Assembly: GCA_016802295.1 (NCBI GenBank)
Contig: JAESIW010000065.1
Coordinates: forward strand, 1,431,382-1,495,381
Direction: 5' to 3'
Source: Brachionus rotundiformis
Taxonomy: Eukaryota; Rotifera; Eurotatoria; Ploima; Brachionidae
Length of the DNA stretch: 64,000 nucleotides
The notes under the pieces are model-generated. The model saw nothing but the letters and a program-made list of their open reading frames with translations, was not told where the DNA came from and made no database searches. The first letter of the stretch is position 1. Each line of letters begins with the position of its first letter. The position numbers were made by a program, and so were the translations under genes. Below, in pieces: positions 35,501 through 47,889 of the stretch.

Positions 35501-36533
35501 TCTTAGCTAAAGATAGAATATTCATCCATCAAATTTCAAGTAATAAAAGACCATGTATTTGCAGCTATGGTCAGTGTATTCATACTAGCAATAAATTATA
35601 TCAAGTTTCTATTTTAAAACTAATTAAACATATGTATTTTAAATATAAGCTAATTTAATGCAAGTGTTTTTTATTTCGTAAAAATAATTTCATTAAGCAT
35701 TTCAATTAAATTCTTAATTATTGAATCAAAAAGACTTTAGAATTCAAAACAAATGAGCATTCTTTGAAAAGAATTTGTTTGTAATCATAAATCTAAAATT
35801 AATGAATTTATAAATATAAAAATATTACTCCTCTTTTTCAGCTCCTAATTATTCCATCAAACAAAATGGGTAATAAATAATTTGGCATAGACTAATTTGG
35901 CACACTTGCATAACAACAAAACAATTGGTTTAGAATTTCATGTCCAAGTTAAATATTAAAGATAGTTGGTATGAATTTCATTTCATAAGGTCTTAAACAT
36001 TTGAATTTTAAACGACCTCATATTCAAATTAGATTTAGAATAGTAAGAAATCTTTGTTCTAATTTTTTAGAATAAATCTTTTAATTTAAATGTGAATAGA
36101 GTTTTGTGAATAGAGTTGAAATCTTATCCAACAACAACAAAAAAATAACTTAAAAATGATTTTTATAGAATTTAAATTGAATTTTTTTTTAATTTTAACA
36201 TTTTCAAAATTTAATACAAATCGTATATAGAACTTAGCTAAGAAATTTTTTTTATTTTAATGGACTTGGCAACCAGCTAAATTAATGCTACTAGGACTTG
36301 AAGATTTTCAAATCGACAACGACAACAAAAATAAGCAATAAAGTGAACAAGCTAAATAAAAAAAATTAATATAAATTCCTTAAGTGCTTTTCTTAGTTTT
36401 AAAGTAGACACTGCTCTAAAACATGTTTAATAATTTTAAAATTCAAAAATTAATTTATTTAGATCTAAAATAAAATGATAATTTATTTTATCTAATAAGT
36501 AAATAGTGGTTGAGAGTTTTTTCGTTTGTCAAA

Positions 36534-38942
36534 ATGTCGAGACCATCGTCGACTAATTTCAATCGTTTGGAAGTGACTGGTAATCGAACAAACACGTCAC
36601 TTTACCAAGGCGAACCAGACATATTCGACCAATGCAACTATAAACTTTTGTTCTCACATCTTCCCCTAAGTATTTCTTTTATATATCAGATAGACTTTGG
36701 CGATTTTAGTTTTAAAAATTTTAATTTTCCCAATACAAACACGTTCAATGTAGAGCCAGCTGACTTTCAGTACCAGCAACAGCTCACCTACAAGCTAATC
36801 ATATCAATTGCTGTCCTTCTATTTGGACTATTTTTTGCCACCATTGGCTACCGCTTCCTAAAGCTATCCACATTTATATGCGGTTTTTCGCTAGGCTCCA
36901 GTATTATCTATCTAATTCTCATGGAACAAAAGCAACTAACTCTAATCGAAAATTTGATCATATCTCTGTCAATCGGTGTTTTATTCGCCTTTGTCACACT
37001 CTTGGTCCAGTACATTGGACTGTTTATTTTGGGCATAATGGGCTCCATAGCCGTGTCCACATGTATTCTCATATTAATTGACCTATTTTATGGCAATAAG
37101 TCGGCATGGATGTGCATCTTGTTACTATTTATATGCGCCACTGTTCAGGCTAGCCTGTCTCTAAAGTTCCAAAGATCTATGACCATATTGAACACCAGCT
37201 CTATAGGTTCTGTTTTACTCTTAGTTTCGCTGGATTTTTTTGTCGAGAATAATCTCTTAATTGATTACATACTTGAATTGTACCGAGTAAATGGCAACGC
37301 TTTTAACATGTTCGAGAGACAAAAAGCGCTGCTAAAACCCGGACAAGAGTATCTAAAAATGACTAATCGGGCTTTGACCACAAAAATTGCGCACACCACC
37401 TCTAAACAAAACTCGACCAGTTCAGATTTTGGCGAAACTAGTGGAGCGCTGGGTCTTGTATTGAGACTCTACTCGTCCGCTCATGACAGACTATGTTGGT
37501 ACACATGGACCATTTTTGGCTCATTTTTTATCATGCTCACAATCAGTCTGCTAATTCAATTTTTGATCACTGCCCGAAGTTATGACCATCGAGAATCTTG
37601 GCATAAATGTAAGTCATTTTATCTAACTTAAGAACATTAGCTGATTAAAGTGCATGTATTACGCTTATTGTTTTGCTTACTCTTTTTGGTGTTTATTTTT
37701 GCTAAGTTGGGTCCCAATCGGTACAAAAAAATATTCTTTAAAAATTTTAAATTTAAATCAGCTAATGTTACTTTTATTTAAAAATATTATTAAACAAAAA
37801 AATGTATCAGATAAAGGGATACCAACATATGAGCCTAGAATAGGTATTTGAGAATTTTAAAAATTTAAAATAATCAACCTATAACATTTTTTTCCCAAAG
37901 CTCTCTTAAATAAAATAACAATCTAAGCTTTGTGTGTGTGTTTAACATTTTTAAAACGCTTTGAATAACCTTAATTTTGTTCTAATTATTTTAATTTTTT
38001 TATTGATTAATTGTTATCTAAAATTAAAATAAACCTTTGAAAGTGTATCGGGGAAGTCGAAAAAAGAGGAGTGCCAATTTGGAAAAAATTCGCTTAAAAT
38101 CGCATATGGATGGCGCAGCACATCACAGACACGGTCAAAATTATAACTCTAGCACCAGAAGTCACGATTCTGACATAGGCAGCGGTGGCCACAATGACAC
38201 ATTTCTTCTGGTCGAATCAGGCCGACACTCAAACGACAACTACGAAACCAACCAGCACCTGAATTACTCAGTCGGGTCCACTGATAGCCCGAGGCCCAGA
38301 CGCAAAAGAAACAAGAGCCGGGATACCGAAAACATAGAGATAATTTCATTTGAAGCGATGAAATCGCCCAAAAAAGAATCCAAAAGACCAAAGTCGTCCA
38401 AAAAAAATCCTTTAACTACTTCAACTTCTACGACTACATCAACCACATCGTCTGCCTCTTCTTCTTCAACTTGTCAGCTGATACCTCTTAAGCTTAACAG
38501 TGACGTCAACTCTCAGACCACGGCCACTTCGACCATTTCGGCGTCGCCCAGACCCGCTCCATCGGCACCACCGCTTATTTCTAGTCAGAATTCGAGTCCA
38601 CAAGCACCTCCAGTTCCCAACCAACCTCCGCCTAAGCTACCAAGCTCATTGGCCTCGCAAACAAGTCTCCCTCAGTTAATGCATAATAAGATCAATCATC
38701 ATAGGAATAGTAGTAGTCGCGAGCGCGACAAAGACAAGAGCTCATCTGATGAAAAATTTAGGCATTTGTACCAAATGAGACGGAACAATGGAGATGTTCT
38801 ATCTCAGGATTTTATAAATAATATTCAGACAAAATTGTCGTCATCATCTAATTTGAACGACACTGGTTTAGTCAATACATCCTCGTCTTTAAACTCAAAT
38901 AGAAGCAAAACCAAAAGTGGCACGCCGGCAAAAAAGAAATGA
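36534..38942 (+). CDS. TMEM198-like multi-pass membrane protein (2 exons, 657 aa)
   Basis: Exons 36534-37608 and 38044-38942; the intron is 435 nt, large for this window. The ATG at 36534 is the first methionine of the frame. After an extracellular-type N-terminus of about 85 residues there are about seven hydrophobic segments, from LIISIAVLLFGLFFATIGYRF (87 on) to TWTIFGSFFIMLTISLLIQF (about 322-345). The order and the GYRFxKLxxFxxGF pattern resemble TMEM198 (DUF4203), which in vertebrates promotes Wnt signalling through LRP6 phosphorylation. Exon 2 encodes a long cytoplasmic tail: a basic segment after the last helix, a Ser/Thr/Pro-rich linker, then YQMRRNNGDVLS at about 600, resembling the GDVLS tail motif I recall in vertebrate TMEM198. 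The protein is much longer than vertebrate TMEM198, mostly because of the tail. The function is inferred from family only. Confidence 0.85.
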
Positions 38943-39659
38943 ATCTTTTGGAGTTTTAATGTTTTTTGTGTTCATATAACTGAAAAGTTAATTTAAAAAA
39001 ATGTTTAATTTTCGCTTATTTTGTTCTTTTCTATCTTTAATGAATATTTTCTTTTAAATTTGTAATTTTTTTATCTAAAAGTTAATTTGCTAAATCGATA
39101 AAATATATTTTATCACGAAAAAATACTGGCTGTTGTATGACAGATTTCTAACTATTAATTTTCATTAAATAATCGCTGAAAAACAGCTTTTTTAATGTGG
39201 AATTCATTTTTATTAAATATTTTATCTTATTTTTGAAAGATAATGTGTAAATAAAAATTTTTTTAAAAATAATTATTTCCATTTAATTTTTATTCACAAA
39301 TATAAGTTTATTACTCTCCAGTTTTTCAATAGTTGTACTGGTGTAAAAATCTTCATGCTAAATGGTTAGGTTAGGTGCACTTAAGCTTTATCAAATTTAA
39401 ATAGACATAGCTGCATTTTTTTACTGTTTAATTAATTTTTTGTTTATATTAAATATAATCAAGGTTTTATTTGTTTAACAGACTAAGAAATTAACAAAAT
39501 TGTGGGTAAAGTAGGGGTTGATTTCTTATAAAGAGTTTTCTTTATTTATAACAGGATAAAGAAGAAAAAAGCTTAACATGGTTGGTAAGATTTTCCATTG
39601 AAATATCAGAAAAGTTTAAAATTTGCCTATGCTTACACCAATTATTATTATATTATAAA
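38943..39659. other. 3' flank of the TMEM198-like gene, non-coding
   Basis: AT-rich. An AATAAA near 39250 is a plausible polyadenylation signal. No other gene is seen. Confidence 0.5.
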
Positions 39660-40160
39660 AGTACTCTTGGGTACTAATAGAGGAAGTTTCTTTTGGCTGA
39701 CCGGTGACACTACCACAGGTGAAAAAGAACCGATCTATTTTAAAAATTATGGAGATGTACTACCAGTATCCTCTCCGGGTGATTGGCGTCATCTTAAGGA
39801 AGGTGTTGACGACTGGCACTACTTTGCCGGCTTAACTGAGAAAGTTATTTAGATAACCATCAATGTCTCTGCAGCATTTTCCCTTGGGATCGGACACTGA
39901 CAAGGATTCGGTTATGTTACCTCCGAATTTAGTGGCCTCTTTCGTCCTGCTGACACCTAAGCCGCTCCACTTAGCTCCTAAGAACATGATAATCTTAACC
40001 GGCTTATGTGTGTTTAGCGCCCAACCTGCTTGCCTAAGATTGCCCTATAATAATCTTTAATAAAGTTTTGGAGCTTCTCTCTGTCACGATCCGCAATAAG
40101 GAGGTCGTCCAAGCGTTTAGCAACATATGCTGGACGAAGGGTGATATAAACTCTGAATTA
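39660..40160 (-). pseudogene. Decayed LTR-retroelement pol (reverse transcriptase) relic
   Basis: A G+C-richer block in AT-rich surroundings. On the minus strand short coding-like pieces appear in different frames. One has a catalytic-loop-like LDDLLIADRDREKL (about 40080-40130). Another, immediately downstream, has LRQAGWALNTHK and then FLGAKWSG (about 39975-40045). This order (xxDD loop, then FLG) is that of reverse transcriptases of LTR retroelements. Frame changes and stops separate the pieces, so the copy is dead. Clade cannot be told. A plus-strand open frame (about 39598-39852) overlaps it and I consider it a shadow. Confidence 0.55.
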
Positions 40161-40489
40161 TTTATAGCTAAATACCTAGTTTTATCTGATTTAATTATCT
40201 TATGATTAAAGCCTTTGTTTCTTGCTGCATTATTGTTAACCCGTTCTATCATTATAAAGTTAATTTATTCTTCAATAAGATAAAGAAATAATTGCCTTTG
40301 AATACTGTTTTTAAATATAACTTCAAAATATAGCGTTTAATGTGAGAATTGTTAAAAATTTAAAAAAATTAGGCTTATCAAAAGTTCTTTTAAAATTTTT
40401 TATTTATAAACAAACATTTACTCATAAAATTTGATTAACACTTTAAACTAATTAGGCTTTACAATAAATAAATATTTTATAATAAAATT

Positions 40490-41338
40490 CTAGAAAGAAG
40501 ACATCTCCTCGTAGAGCAAAGATCCACCAAAACTTGAATACAAATATCCGTGTAAATGCGATGCTCTAGCTTGAATACGAAGGTAAATCTTATCACCTTG
40601 ATTACATCTCAAAATGATTGGTTGAGTAGTCGTGCTCCATGGTTCCGATTCGGACCAAACAATTAATACAGAAGCTCCATTTTTCATTATATTAACTCCA
40701 GCCTAAACAAATATAAATAAAGTCAATAAAAGAAAAAAATTTTGTTCTACTTTTTGTCTTCCAGTAGCTGAAATGGTCACAAAAAATTGATAAAATCCAT
40801 TAAAAGGTACTTTGTAGATACCAGTATTTGAATCATAATGATTTCCAAAATTTGTTATAACATAAGTAAAAACAAGATCTTGGTCTTCTTTAAATGGACC
40901 AATATTTTTGGTTAACGAAGCAAAAAATGCTGAAAAATTTGGTATAGGAGGCTCTCTAGCCGGAATACCAGCGATACCAGGTTCTCCTTTTTCGCCTTTT
41001 GGTCCCATAATTCCTGGAGGACCTTGATCACCTTTAGGACCATGAATCGGTAGTCTCAGTTGAGTGGCATCGTGATTTTTGCATTCTATATTTAAATGAC
41101 ATGCATCATTCGAGTAAAGACTTCGGGCGTTAATTGTGTTAGAAAAGTAAGTTTTTTCATCATAGACAATTTTTTCTCGATTCTCAGCATAGTTCCTTGT
41201 GTTTAGGTTCTTTGCGTTGTCTTTTTTAATGCCTGAATAATGATCCCATGTTGACACGTTCGGAATAAAAAATGTCACCAATATGGTTACATTAAAAAAA
41301 ATTCTCAAAAGTGATACTTTTTTGCCTAAATAATTCAT
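40490..41338 (-). CDS. Secreted collagen-like / C1q-domain protein (2 exons, 266 aa)
   Basis: Exons 41338-40751 and 40702-40490 (801 nt), with a 48-nt intron. A hydrophobic N-terminus (LLRIFFNVTILVTFFIPNV, about 10-28) is a likely signal peptide. After a variable region with a Cys pair come short Gly-X-Y collagen-like repeats (GPKGDQGPPGIMGPKGEKGE, about residues 100-120), then a C1q/TNF-like jelly-roll domain to the end. C1q-type landmarks: FSAFFASLTKN, TGIYKVPFNGFYQFFVTI, and near the C-terminus GDKIYLRIQ with SSFGGSLLYEE. Such proteins usually trimerise and act as secreted recognition or adhesion molecules (C1QL/cerebellin/C1q-DC type). The collagen stretch is short. The specific ligand is unknown. 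Confidence 0.9.
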
Positions 41339-44300
41339 GTTTAAAATTTAATCTAATAGATAAAGCATCTTTTTAAAAAATAAAAAGGTTAAATTTTTGC
41401 TTTAAAGTGTTCAAACTTAAGGAATAAAATTTTTACTGTCACTTATTAGTTTATAATTTTGATCTAAATTTGTTATTGATCTTTTGCATTGCTGAAAAAT
41501 ACTTCTACCAACTAAAATTGTTCTACCAACTAGAAGAAAATGAACCTGCAGTTAATATTTTTGCCAAAAAAATTACTATAAATGATATTAGGTTTTTGTT
41601 AAAAATAATTTTCAATTCACTAATCAATGATTTTATTATATTTTACTAATTGCTTTAAGGTTAATGAGAAAAAAATTATCAACTACAGTTTATTATTATA
41701 GAACATCACATATATTTATCGTTTAAATAAACAAACTCCTTGTGAATCAAACTGAGAATTTCATTTCAGATATTTTTAGATTAGATTTTTCACATTCTTA
41801 AGCGAATAAAATATTTTAAACATGAAATAAAGAAATTGTATTAATCAATTGTAAATTATGATAATTTTAAATCAGTTAATAATTAAGAAACAAAAAACCT
41901 ATAATACAAATTGCTTTTTTTAACTTTTAATAATTAAAAATTATTCAACAAAAATATATGATAGGTAAATAAATAGCAGTAAAAAATCAAACATCTCAAT
42001 TATAATAGATATTTCTTTCTGAAAAATATGAATTTAAATCATATATTTATTTTAAAAATGCTGCAAACTAAAATAAAATTTTTTTATAATACATTAAATA
42101 AACTTAAGCTTCCAAAACAAAATATTTCCTCTTTGCTAAAGTAAATTGAAAACGCACTTTTTGATTAAATAAAATTTTTAATTAAGTTTTAAAATTATCT
42201 GAATAATTTATTGATTGATATTAAGCTCTTTTGAAACATAGTGATTTATGCTCCTTAAGGATTTCATTTATAGTATTAAAAACTTTCAGGTTAATTAAGC
42301 TTGTGTCACTTGTCCCAAGATAGCCTTTTCCGTTATTTTTGACATTAAATTTATTGAAAATTTCATATCATAACAATTAATTGTTTTCGATAATGAATAC
42401 ATAATTCCTAAAAGTTCTCTTCAAAAGTGATACTTAAAGTTTATAAAAGACTATTGACTTAAGTTGCGAAAATTTTCTCTCTTAAAGCTAATTGCATTTC
42501 TTCCGCTAAACATATTGATAATGATTTATTATATTATTGCCATTAAATCAAGAGCTAAGCTTAGCTTCATAATTAACATCTTAAGAAAAGCTTTAAAGTA
42601 AATAAAATTTCATTTTAAAAAAATTTTAATAAAATGATTTATTTTAAGTAGAATTTTTTTAAAAATTTCTGATAATTCAAATAAAAAATAATACCTAAGC
42701 TGATTTTTTCCTTATTAAGTTCAATTTGTCCCATCATATTACAATTTAAAGATCAAATTACCGAGCGAAATTAATTAAAAAAAAAACACTTCTTTGGTCC
42801 TCGATTTTTGGCTTAAATTATTTCTTGAAATTAAAAAAAATAGTCTCGACAATTATTTCAATTTTTCAATATTCTTTTTAAAATTAGCTTAAAAATTTTT
42901 AATCACGATATTTTGATTAATATTTTCAAATAAAAGTCACACAAATATGAACACTCATTTATCTTTTATCAAGAAATTATTTAAAATTTGTTTTTGATTT
43001 TAGATCAAAGAAATTTTTATAATAGATTAAGCAAGCCTTTTTTCTTATCAACAAATGAAACGGAAATTGGAAAAATTTAGGTTTTTATTTGCTGAATATG
43101 CTAAAAAAATAGCTCATTCTTCTCTAAATAAATTTCAGAGTTGCTGTTCGATAGCGGAACTTCCTTTTATTATTTTAAATTTGTTAGAAAATTTAACCCA
43201 GAAGAAAAATTACTATTTAAATAGCGTGATTGGAAAGATTTTGGCAAAAATTAAATCAATCCATTTCAATACCCAGTTAGATAAATTAGGTTTGTTTAAA
43301 AAATTTTGTCAATAAATAAATATTATTAACAAGAACTATTTCAAATAGAAAAATAAGATTTTTATTTTATTAACAAAAAATAATTAAAAAGCGAAAAATA
43401 AAATAAAATTTTTAATCTTTATTTTAGTTTTGAAACTTTAGTTTTAGTATTAAATTTCAACTAAAAGATAATCACAAATAGGATACAGATAATTTAAATA
43501 ACATTTAAAATGTTCCAATATTACTTAATATTATAAACTAGGTATTGAGTTATATAGGAAATTTTTTCTTCAGTTATTTCTAATTGTTTTATTATGGTTA
43601 TTAAAGACAACTATCACAATTCTCAACTGAAAAATTATTCATGTTTCACTTAGTCTTAAAAAATTCTATTTTGTTAAAGTGAAAAAATATTAAATCATGA
43701 GTTTAAAAGGAAATTAAATCCTGTTATACTGTGAATATAATAATTTTATCAACGCAAACATTAATTAATCTTTTTATTTAATAAGATCAAACAAGATCAA
43801 TGCATTGAAATATAGTTTTGTTATTTTTCTTTTAGATTTTTTTCAATATTTATGAAACGAATCATTAAAAAGCCTAATTTTGATACTTTAATTTTTGTCT
43901 TGAATATCAAAAATTAAAAAAAATAAAATAAATACCAACAAACTAGATTATTGATATTTACAAAACATTAATTTTTTAGACATTAGATTCATTTTGACTT
44001 TATTCAAAGTCTTGTTGAATAATTTTTATAAAAGATGAACGCATTGCATGCAATTCTTTTATTCATCTAATTCATTTTATAATCATAAAAAAGTTTTGAA
44101 GAAATATATCTGAATTTAAATGTGATCTAGAATGATTAATTTAATTAACATTTATTACAAATGATTTCCATGATAAATCTAATATTTTAACAATTTTACA
44201 GTTGACCATCATTTGAAAGCAAGAATTTAATTTTGATCCAAATTGTTTTGTTAAATTAATTTCTTTTAAAAATGCTCCTATAGTAAAGTGTTTCTATTTT

Positions 44301-44840
44301 GAAATTAGCTCTACAATTTTTTTTTTTTGAATTTTTTTAATGAGAATAAAGGCCATTTTTTGTTAAAATAAAAGCTAAATTTAGGCTTCTTTAATGGAAA
44401 ATAACCCATATTCAAGTTATTTTCTAGTTAATTCAATTTAAATTGTTATAACATAGAAACTATGTAATTAACTCTAAACGAAAAAAGGTTGAATTTGGAC
44501 TTTACTCTTAGAGTCCACAACGCGAGTTTACGGTACCATTTTTTAAATTTAAATTTATCAAACTAAAATCAGTGCTTTTTACTTTTTTTGGATTAATTCT
44601 AAAAAACTATTAAAAAATTATTATTAAAATATTTTACCATTGATTTTATCTAATTTTATTCAAACTACTGTATTAATGAAATACGTATAAAGACACTTGG
44701 TCATATTGTTCTTACTTTAAATAATGAAAAACTTAGATAGAAGATCGAAGAGCTAAATAGTTTCTGAAGTTTGTATAGAATGTCAAATTAACAGTCATAG
44801 TTGTAAACTACTATGATGAAATAAAATAAACTGTATGATG

Positions 44841-44891
44841 TTGATCAAAATTACATCTAGAGTCATGATCGGGAATCAATAGAATTTATCT
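44841..44891 (+). repeat. 51-bp direct repeat, copy 1
   Basis: Matches 45202-45252 at 48 of 51 positions, starting TTGATCAAAATTACA and ending ATAGAATTTATCT. The three mismatches are adjacent (TCT against GCA). Confidence 0.9.
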
Positions 44892-45201
44892 GTTAACGGC
44901 CTCTTACTTGTATTTCAATCGTTAAGAAAAAAGAGAATGTGTTTAAGTTGTCTTTTATTAATCAAGAGAGAGTAAGAGTTATTATTTGGTTCGTCTAGTC
45001 TGAAAAACCTCCCTTTTTATTAAAGTAAAGTCAATTTATACAAATTTTTAGCTCTTGTAACAAGAAACTATTTGGTTAATTGTTTGTAAAAATATCATTT
45101 AGATACTGAGTTATTTATTATTAAAAGTAGAAAATTTAAGTCCTAGAGTTAATATGAGTACCAGAATAAATATCACGGTTCACCCGGTATTGATCATTTT
45201 A

Positions 45202-45252
45202 TTGATCAAAATTACAGCAAGAGTCATGATCGGGAATCAATAGAATTTATCT
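45202..45252 (+). repeat. 51-bp direct repeat, copy 2
   Basis: Second copy, 361 bp downstream in the same orientation. Just before it TTGATCA (45190 region) pairs with TGATCAA at the repeat start, so this copy also sits at a small inverted repeat. Confidence 0.9.
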
Positions 45253-46144
45253 TTATACCGTAATGCCTTGCCCCCTAATGCATTGCACTTTAAACCAGAA
45301 TTCTGGATTTTAATGCTGCATTTAACCCACTTTTTTTCCAGATACGCTGCGACTAAAAATGCTGCAGTTAATGTCAAAATTTTGGTATAAATGCCGCATT
45401 AAATAAGTAAAAATATGTAAAAAATAATAAAAATTAAAATTAATAATAAAAAATTTTATCATTTTTCATTACGGTAGTATTTAGAGTATTAACCAGGATA
45501 TGATTCCTATTTAAAAAATATATCAAAATGCTAGATTAAGATCAAGGAAGATTCAGATTATGCAAAAAGAATCCGAACGTGGAAAGACTGATAGGCTTAA
45601 ATCTTAATGAGCTCAAATGAAAAGAATTATATAAACTCATCAAAATATAAACTCATTACAAAAGTTTGTGGAAAAAATGGAATACTTTGACACTTATATT
45701 GAATTTAATTACATTTTATGAATGGTTAATAATTGATAATGACTGAAATTATTGTATCTAAGATTACATTTACTAGCTTTAAATATCTTCTAAAATCTTT
45801 TAGACTTTGACTAATTTTAAATACTTTGAAAACATCTAGAATCTTAAATTGAGTATTTTTTTTCAAATAAATAAAAAAGTAATTTTTTTTATAAAGCTAT
45901 TTATTTTAATTAAAATAGTTCAATAATGAGATTTTTTTTTTATTTTTTCTTAATAAAGAAAAGCTTTTCTTATGTCCTAAAATCAATCTAAAAAAACTTG
46001 ATTAATTGAAAATAAAACTAAATTTTTGAATAAAAAAGTCATTATTAAAAATTGGCATGTTAAATTCAGTCATAAAGAAAAAAATTAAAAAATCTAAATT
46101 TTATATACTATTGTTAAACAATTTTTACCCAACCACGATGAAGC

Positions 46145-47889
46145 CTAATTTGCCGAATTGTAGGCTTTTTTAAATATGTCCATTTTAAATTGCCTTATCA
46201 TTTGCTCCATTTGGTCAAATTTAAGTAATATATTAAACCTGTTATGGTCATTTATCAACTTCTTAAACTCCTGGTTGAGAACAAATTGATCATTTTCATC
46301 TTTTTGACCATTTTTTTCGCTAAAAAAATACTTGAATGCATTTACAAATGCATCCAATTTTTTTTCCAAATCTTGGCCATCAATTTTGCTTATTTCTTGT
46401 ATGAGGGAATCTGTCTGATTGCAGCTTAAAGTATGAGTTTCATCCAAATCCTTCACTGGGCTCAATGAGGGAAAGTTCAAATTAGGCTGAGGCATGCAGG
46501 TGCTTATTGCCGGATCCAGAAATGACGAATTAGTCACTTTATTAGGTGATAAATGACTGCTACTTTGAGTGACTTGGATGACTGGAACACTAGATTTTTT
46601 TTCCTGCTTGTCATAAGTTACATTTAAATTTTCCTTATTAGTCTCAGCTGTCTTGAAAGAGTCAACTTCCTCAAGAGTTTCATCATTTTTTTCTATTTCT
46701 GCAATTATGTCGTTTATATCACTCATTGATAATGATTTTCTTAGCTCTTTATGTAAGCTATCATTTGAATTATCATTTGGTTCATCTGAAATTGGTGAAA
46801 AATTTTGACTTTTTTCATCAATTCGTTCCAAATTTTCGGCCCATCTTAAACACTTTTTTGGCTTCTATAAGCAACTTTAATTTAAAAAAAATCTAATAAC
46901 TCTTCCAAACATTACTACTGGTTTTGTTTCCAAATTCATATCATCATTGCTGAAGTTGGACATGAGATTTTTCCGTAAATTGTCGGAAAATTCCGATTTA
47001 GGATTATAGGTAAAATCATACTGAAATAAAATAAACAACTATCTATTAATTATTAATTTTTTAAATTAAGATTATTATACATTTGTTAGTTGTTTTAAAG
47101 GAGTGCATCTCTCAGGCTCATCAATCCTGGTATAGCTCATTCCTATTCCCAAAATGGCTTCAGTGTTCTACATAAAAAAATCTAAAAAGTGCTAAATACT
47201 TGATTTCTGATTACTTTATTTGTATTCCTTGTGGTGACCTTCCAAAGGCCTTTTTCGACCCTAAGCCCTCTTAAGTGCTTAGAATCACAATCAAACTCAA
47301 CGACTTCAAATCAAATTAAGTATTGAAAATCATAATCAATTTGTCTTACTATATCCAGGTCCAGTGTATCCAAATTGAACTTTTTTCTGCATTATATCGC
47401 TATAATCAACACCTTTACTAAATTAAAAATTGAAACTATATTTTTGAATTTTGTTAAATTTTCACACCATAAAGGGCTAATTCCAAATGAATTTTTTGAT
47501 GAAGATCCTGATCTAATGTTTGAATTGGCTTGAATTTTAGCTCCTGGAGGAGTCGATACATTTGTGCTATTCATAGTGGCTATCTTTGTCAAATTGGGAG
47601 TTTTTTTTCTAGATAAATATTTTGTTAGAAAAAGTAAAATTTTATTAAGATAAAATACTTTTTTGAGGAGTCAATTTTGGAAGAGCCTAGTTGTAGCCTG
47701 GTACGCGCATTCACAGGCGTATGGTTGCTCATGTTTTGATGACTAGCCATATGTGAACCTTTAAGTATTTTATTTAAACATTTGAAAATACTTTTTGACC
47801 AAATTACCTTTAATTTTGCTGTTGGAAGAGTTCAAAGATGAAAACCGTGTGTTGTTTTTTTCCTTGATTAGATTGGGAGTATCAGACAT
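46145..47889 (-). CDS. Unrecognised 462-aa protein with a PP1-docking-like KVQF motif (8 exons)
   Basis: Exons in transcript order: 47889-47808, 47758-47659, 47608-47468, 47417-47350, 47303-47215, 47167-47081, 47020-46919, 46864-46145 (1389 nt). Every junction is GT-AG and the frame closes, so the gene is real although I do not recognise the family. Residues 1-105 are Ser/Asn-rich and disordered. A more ordered-looking middle (about 106-230) contains DYSDIMQKKVQFGYTGPGY, where KVQF (120-123) fits the RVxF consensus for protein phosphatase 1 docking, and later PKKCLRWAENLERI. Then comes an acidic, Ser-rich linker and a helical C-terminus rich in Lys, Asp and Phe. No signal peptide or membrane helix. 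A PP1-binding regulatory role is inference only. The start of RRN3's 3' end lies 555 bp upstream, same strand. Confidence 0.8.

Larger units (their letters stand above)
27796..36533. other. 8.7-kb AT-rich gene desert upstream of the TMEM198-like gene
   Basis: No convincing ORF is visible. Slightly G+C-richer islands occur at about 30640-30960 and 31200-31510. The second holds a stable hairpin at 31289-31308. A tRNA-like stretch lies at 32519-32578 and short CAA-type repeats near 32212-32232. Otherwise the sequence is A/T runs. Confidence 0.5.
41339..46144. other. AT-rich non-coding region with a direct repeat
   Basis: No supported gene. The 86-codon ORF at 43055-43315 has the Lys/Leu/Phe/Asn bias of random AT-rich sequence. 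The part around 44500-45420 is richer in G+C and carries a 51-bp direct repeat and three imperfect AATGCxGCA-type units (about 45312, 45356 and 45389), suggesting an old mobile element without coding capacity. Confidence 0.5.

Noticed and set aside
39598..39852. Plus-strand 84-codon ORF near the TMEM198-like gene
   Set aside because: It overlaps the minus-strand pol relic and starts in AT-rich noise; the reverse-transcriptase reading explains the block better.
43055..43315. 86-codon ORF
   Set aside because: Lys/Leu/Phe/Asn-dominated composition as expected from random AT-rich DNA; no promoter, splice or domain support.
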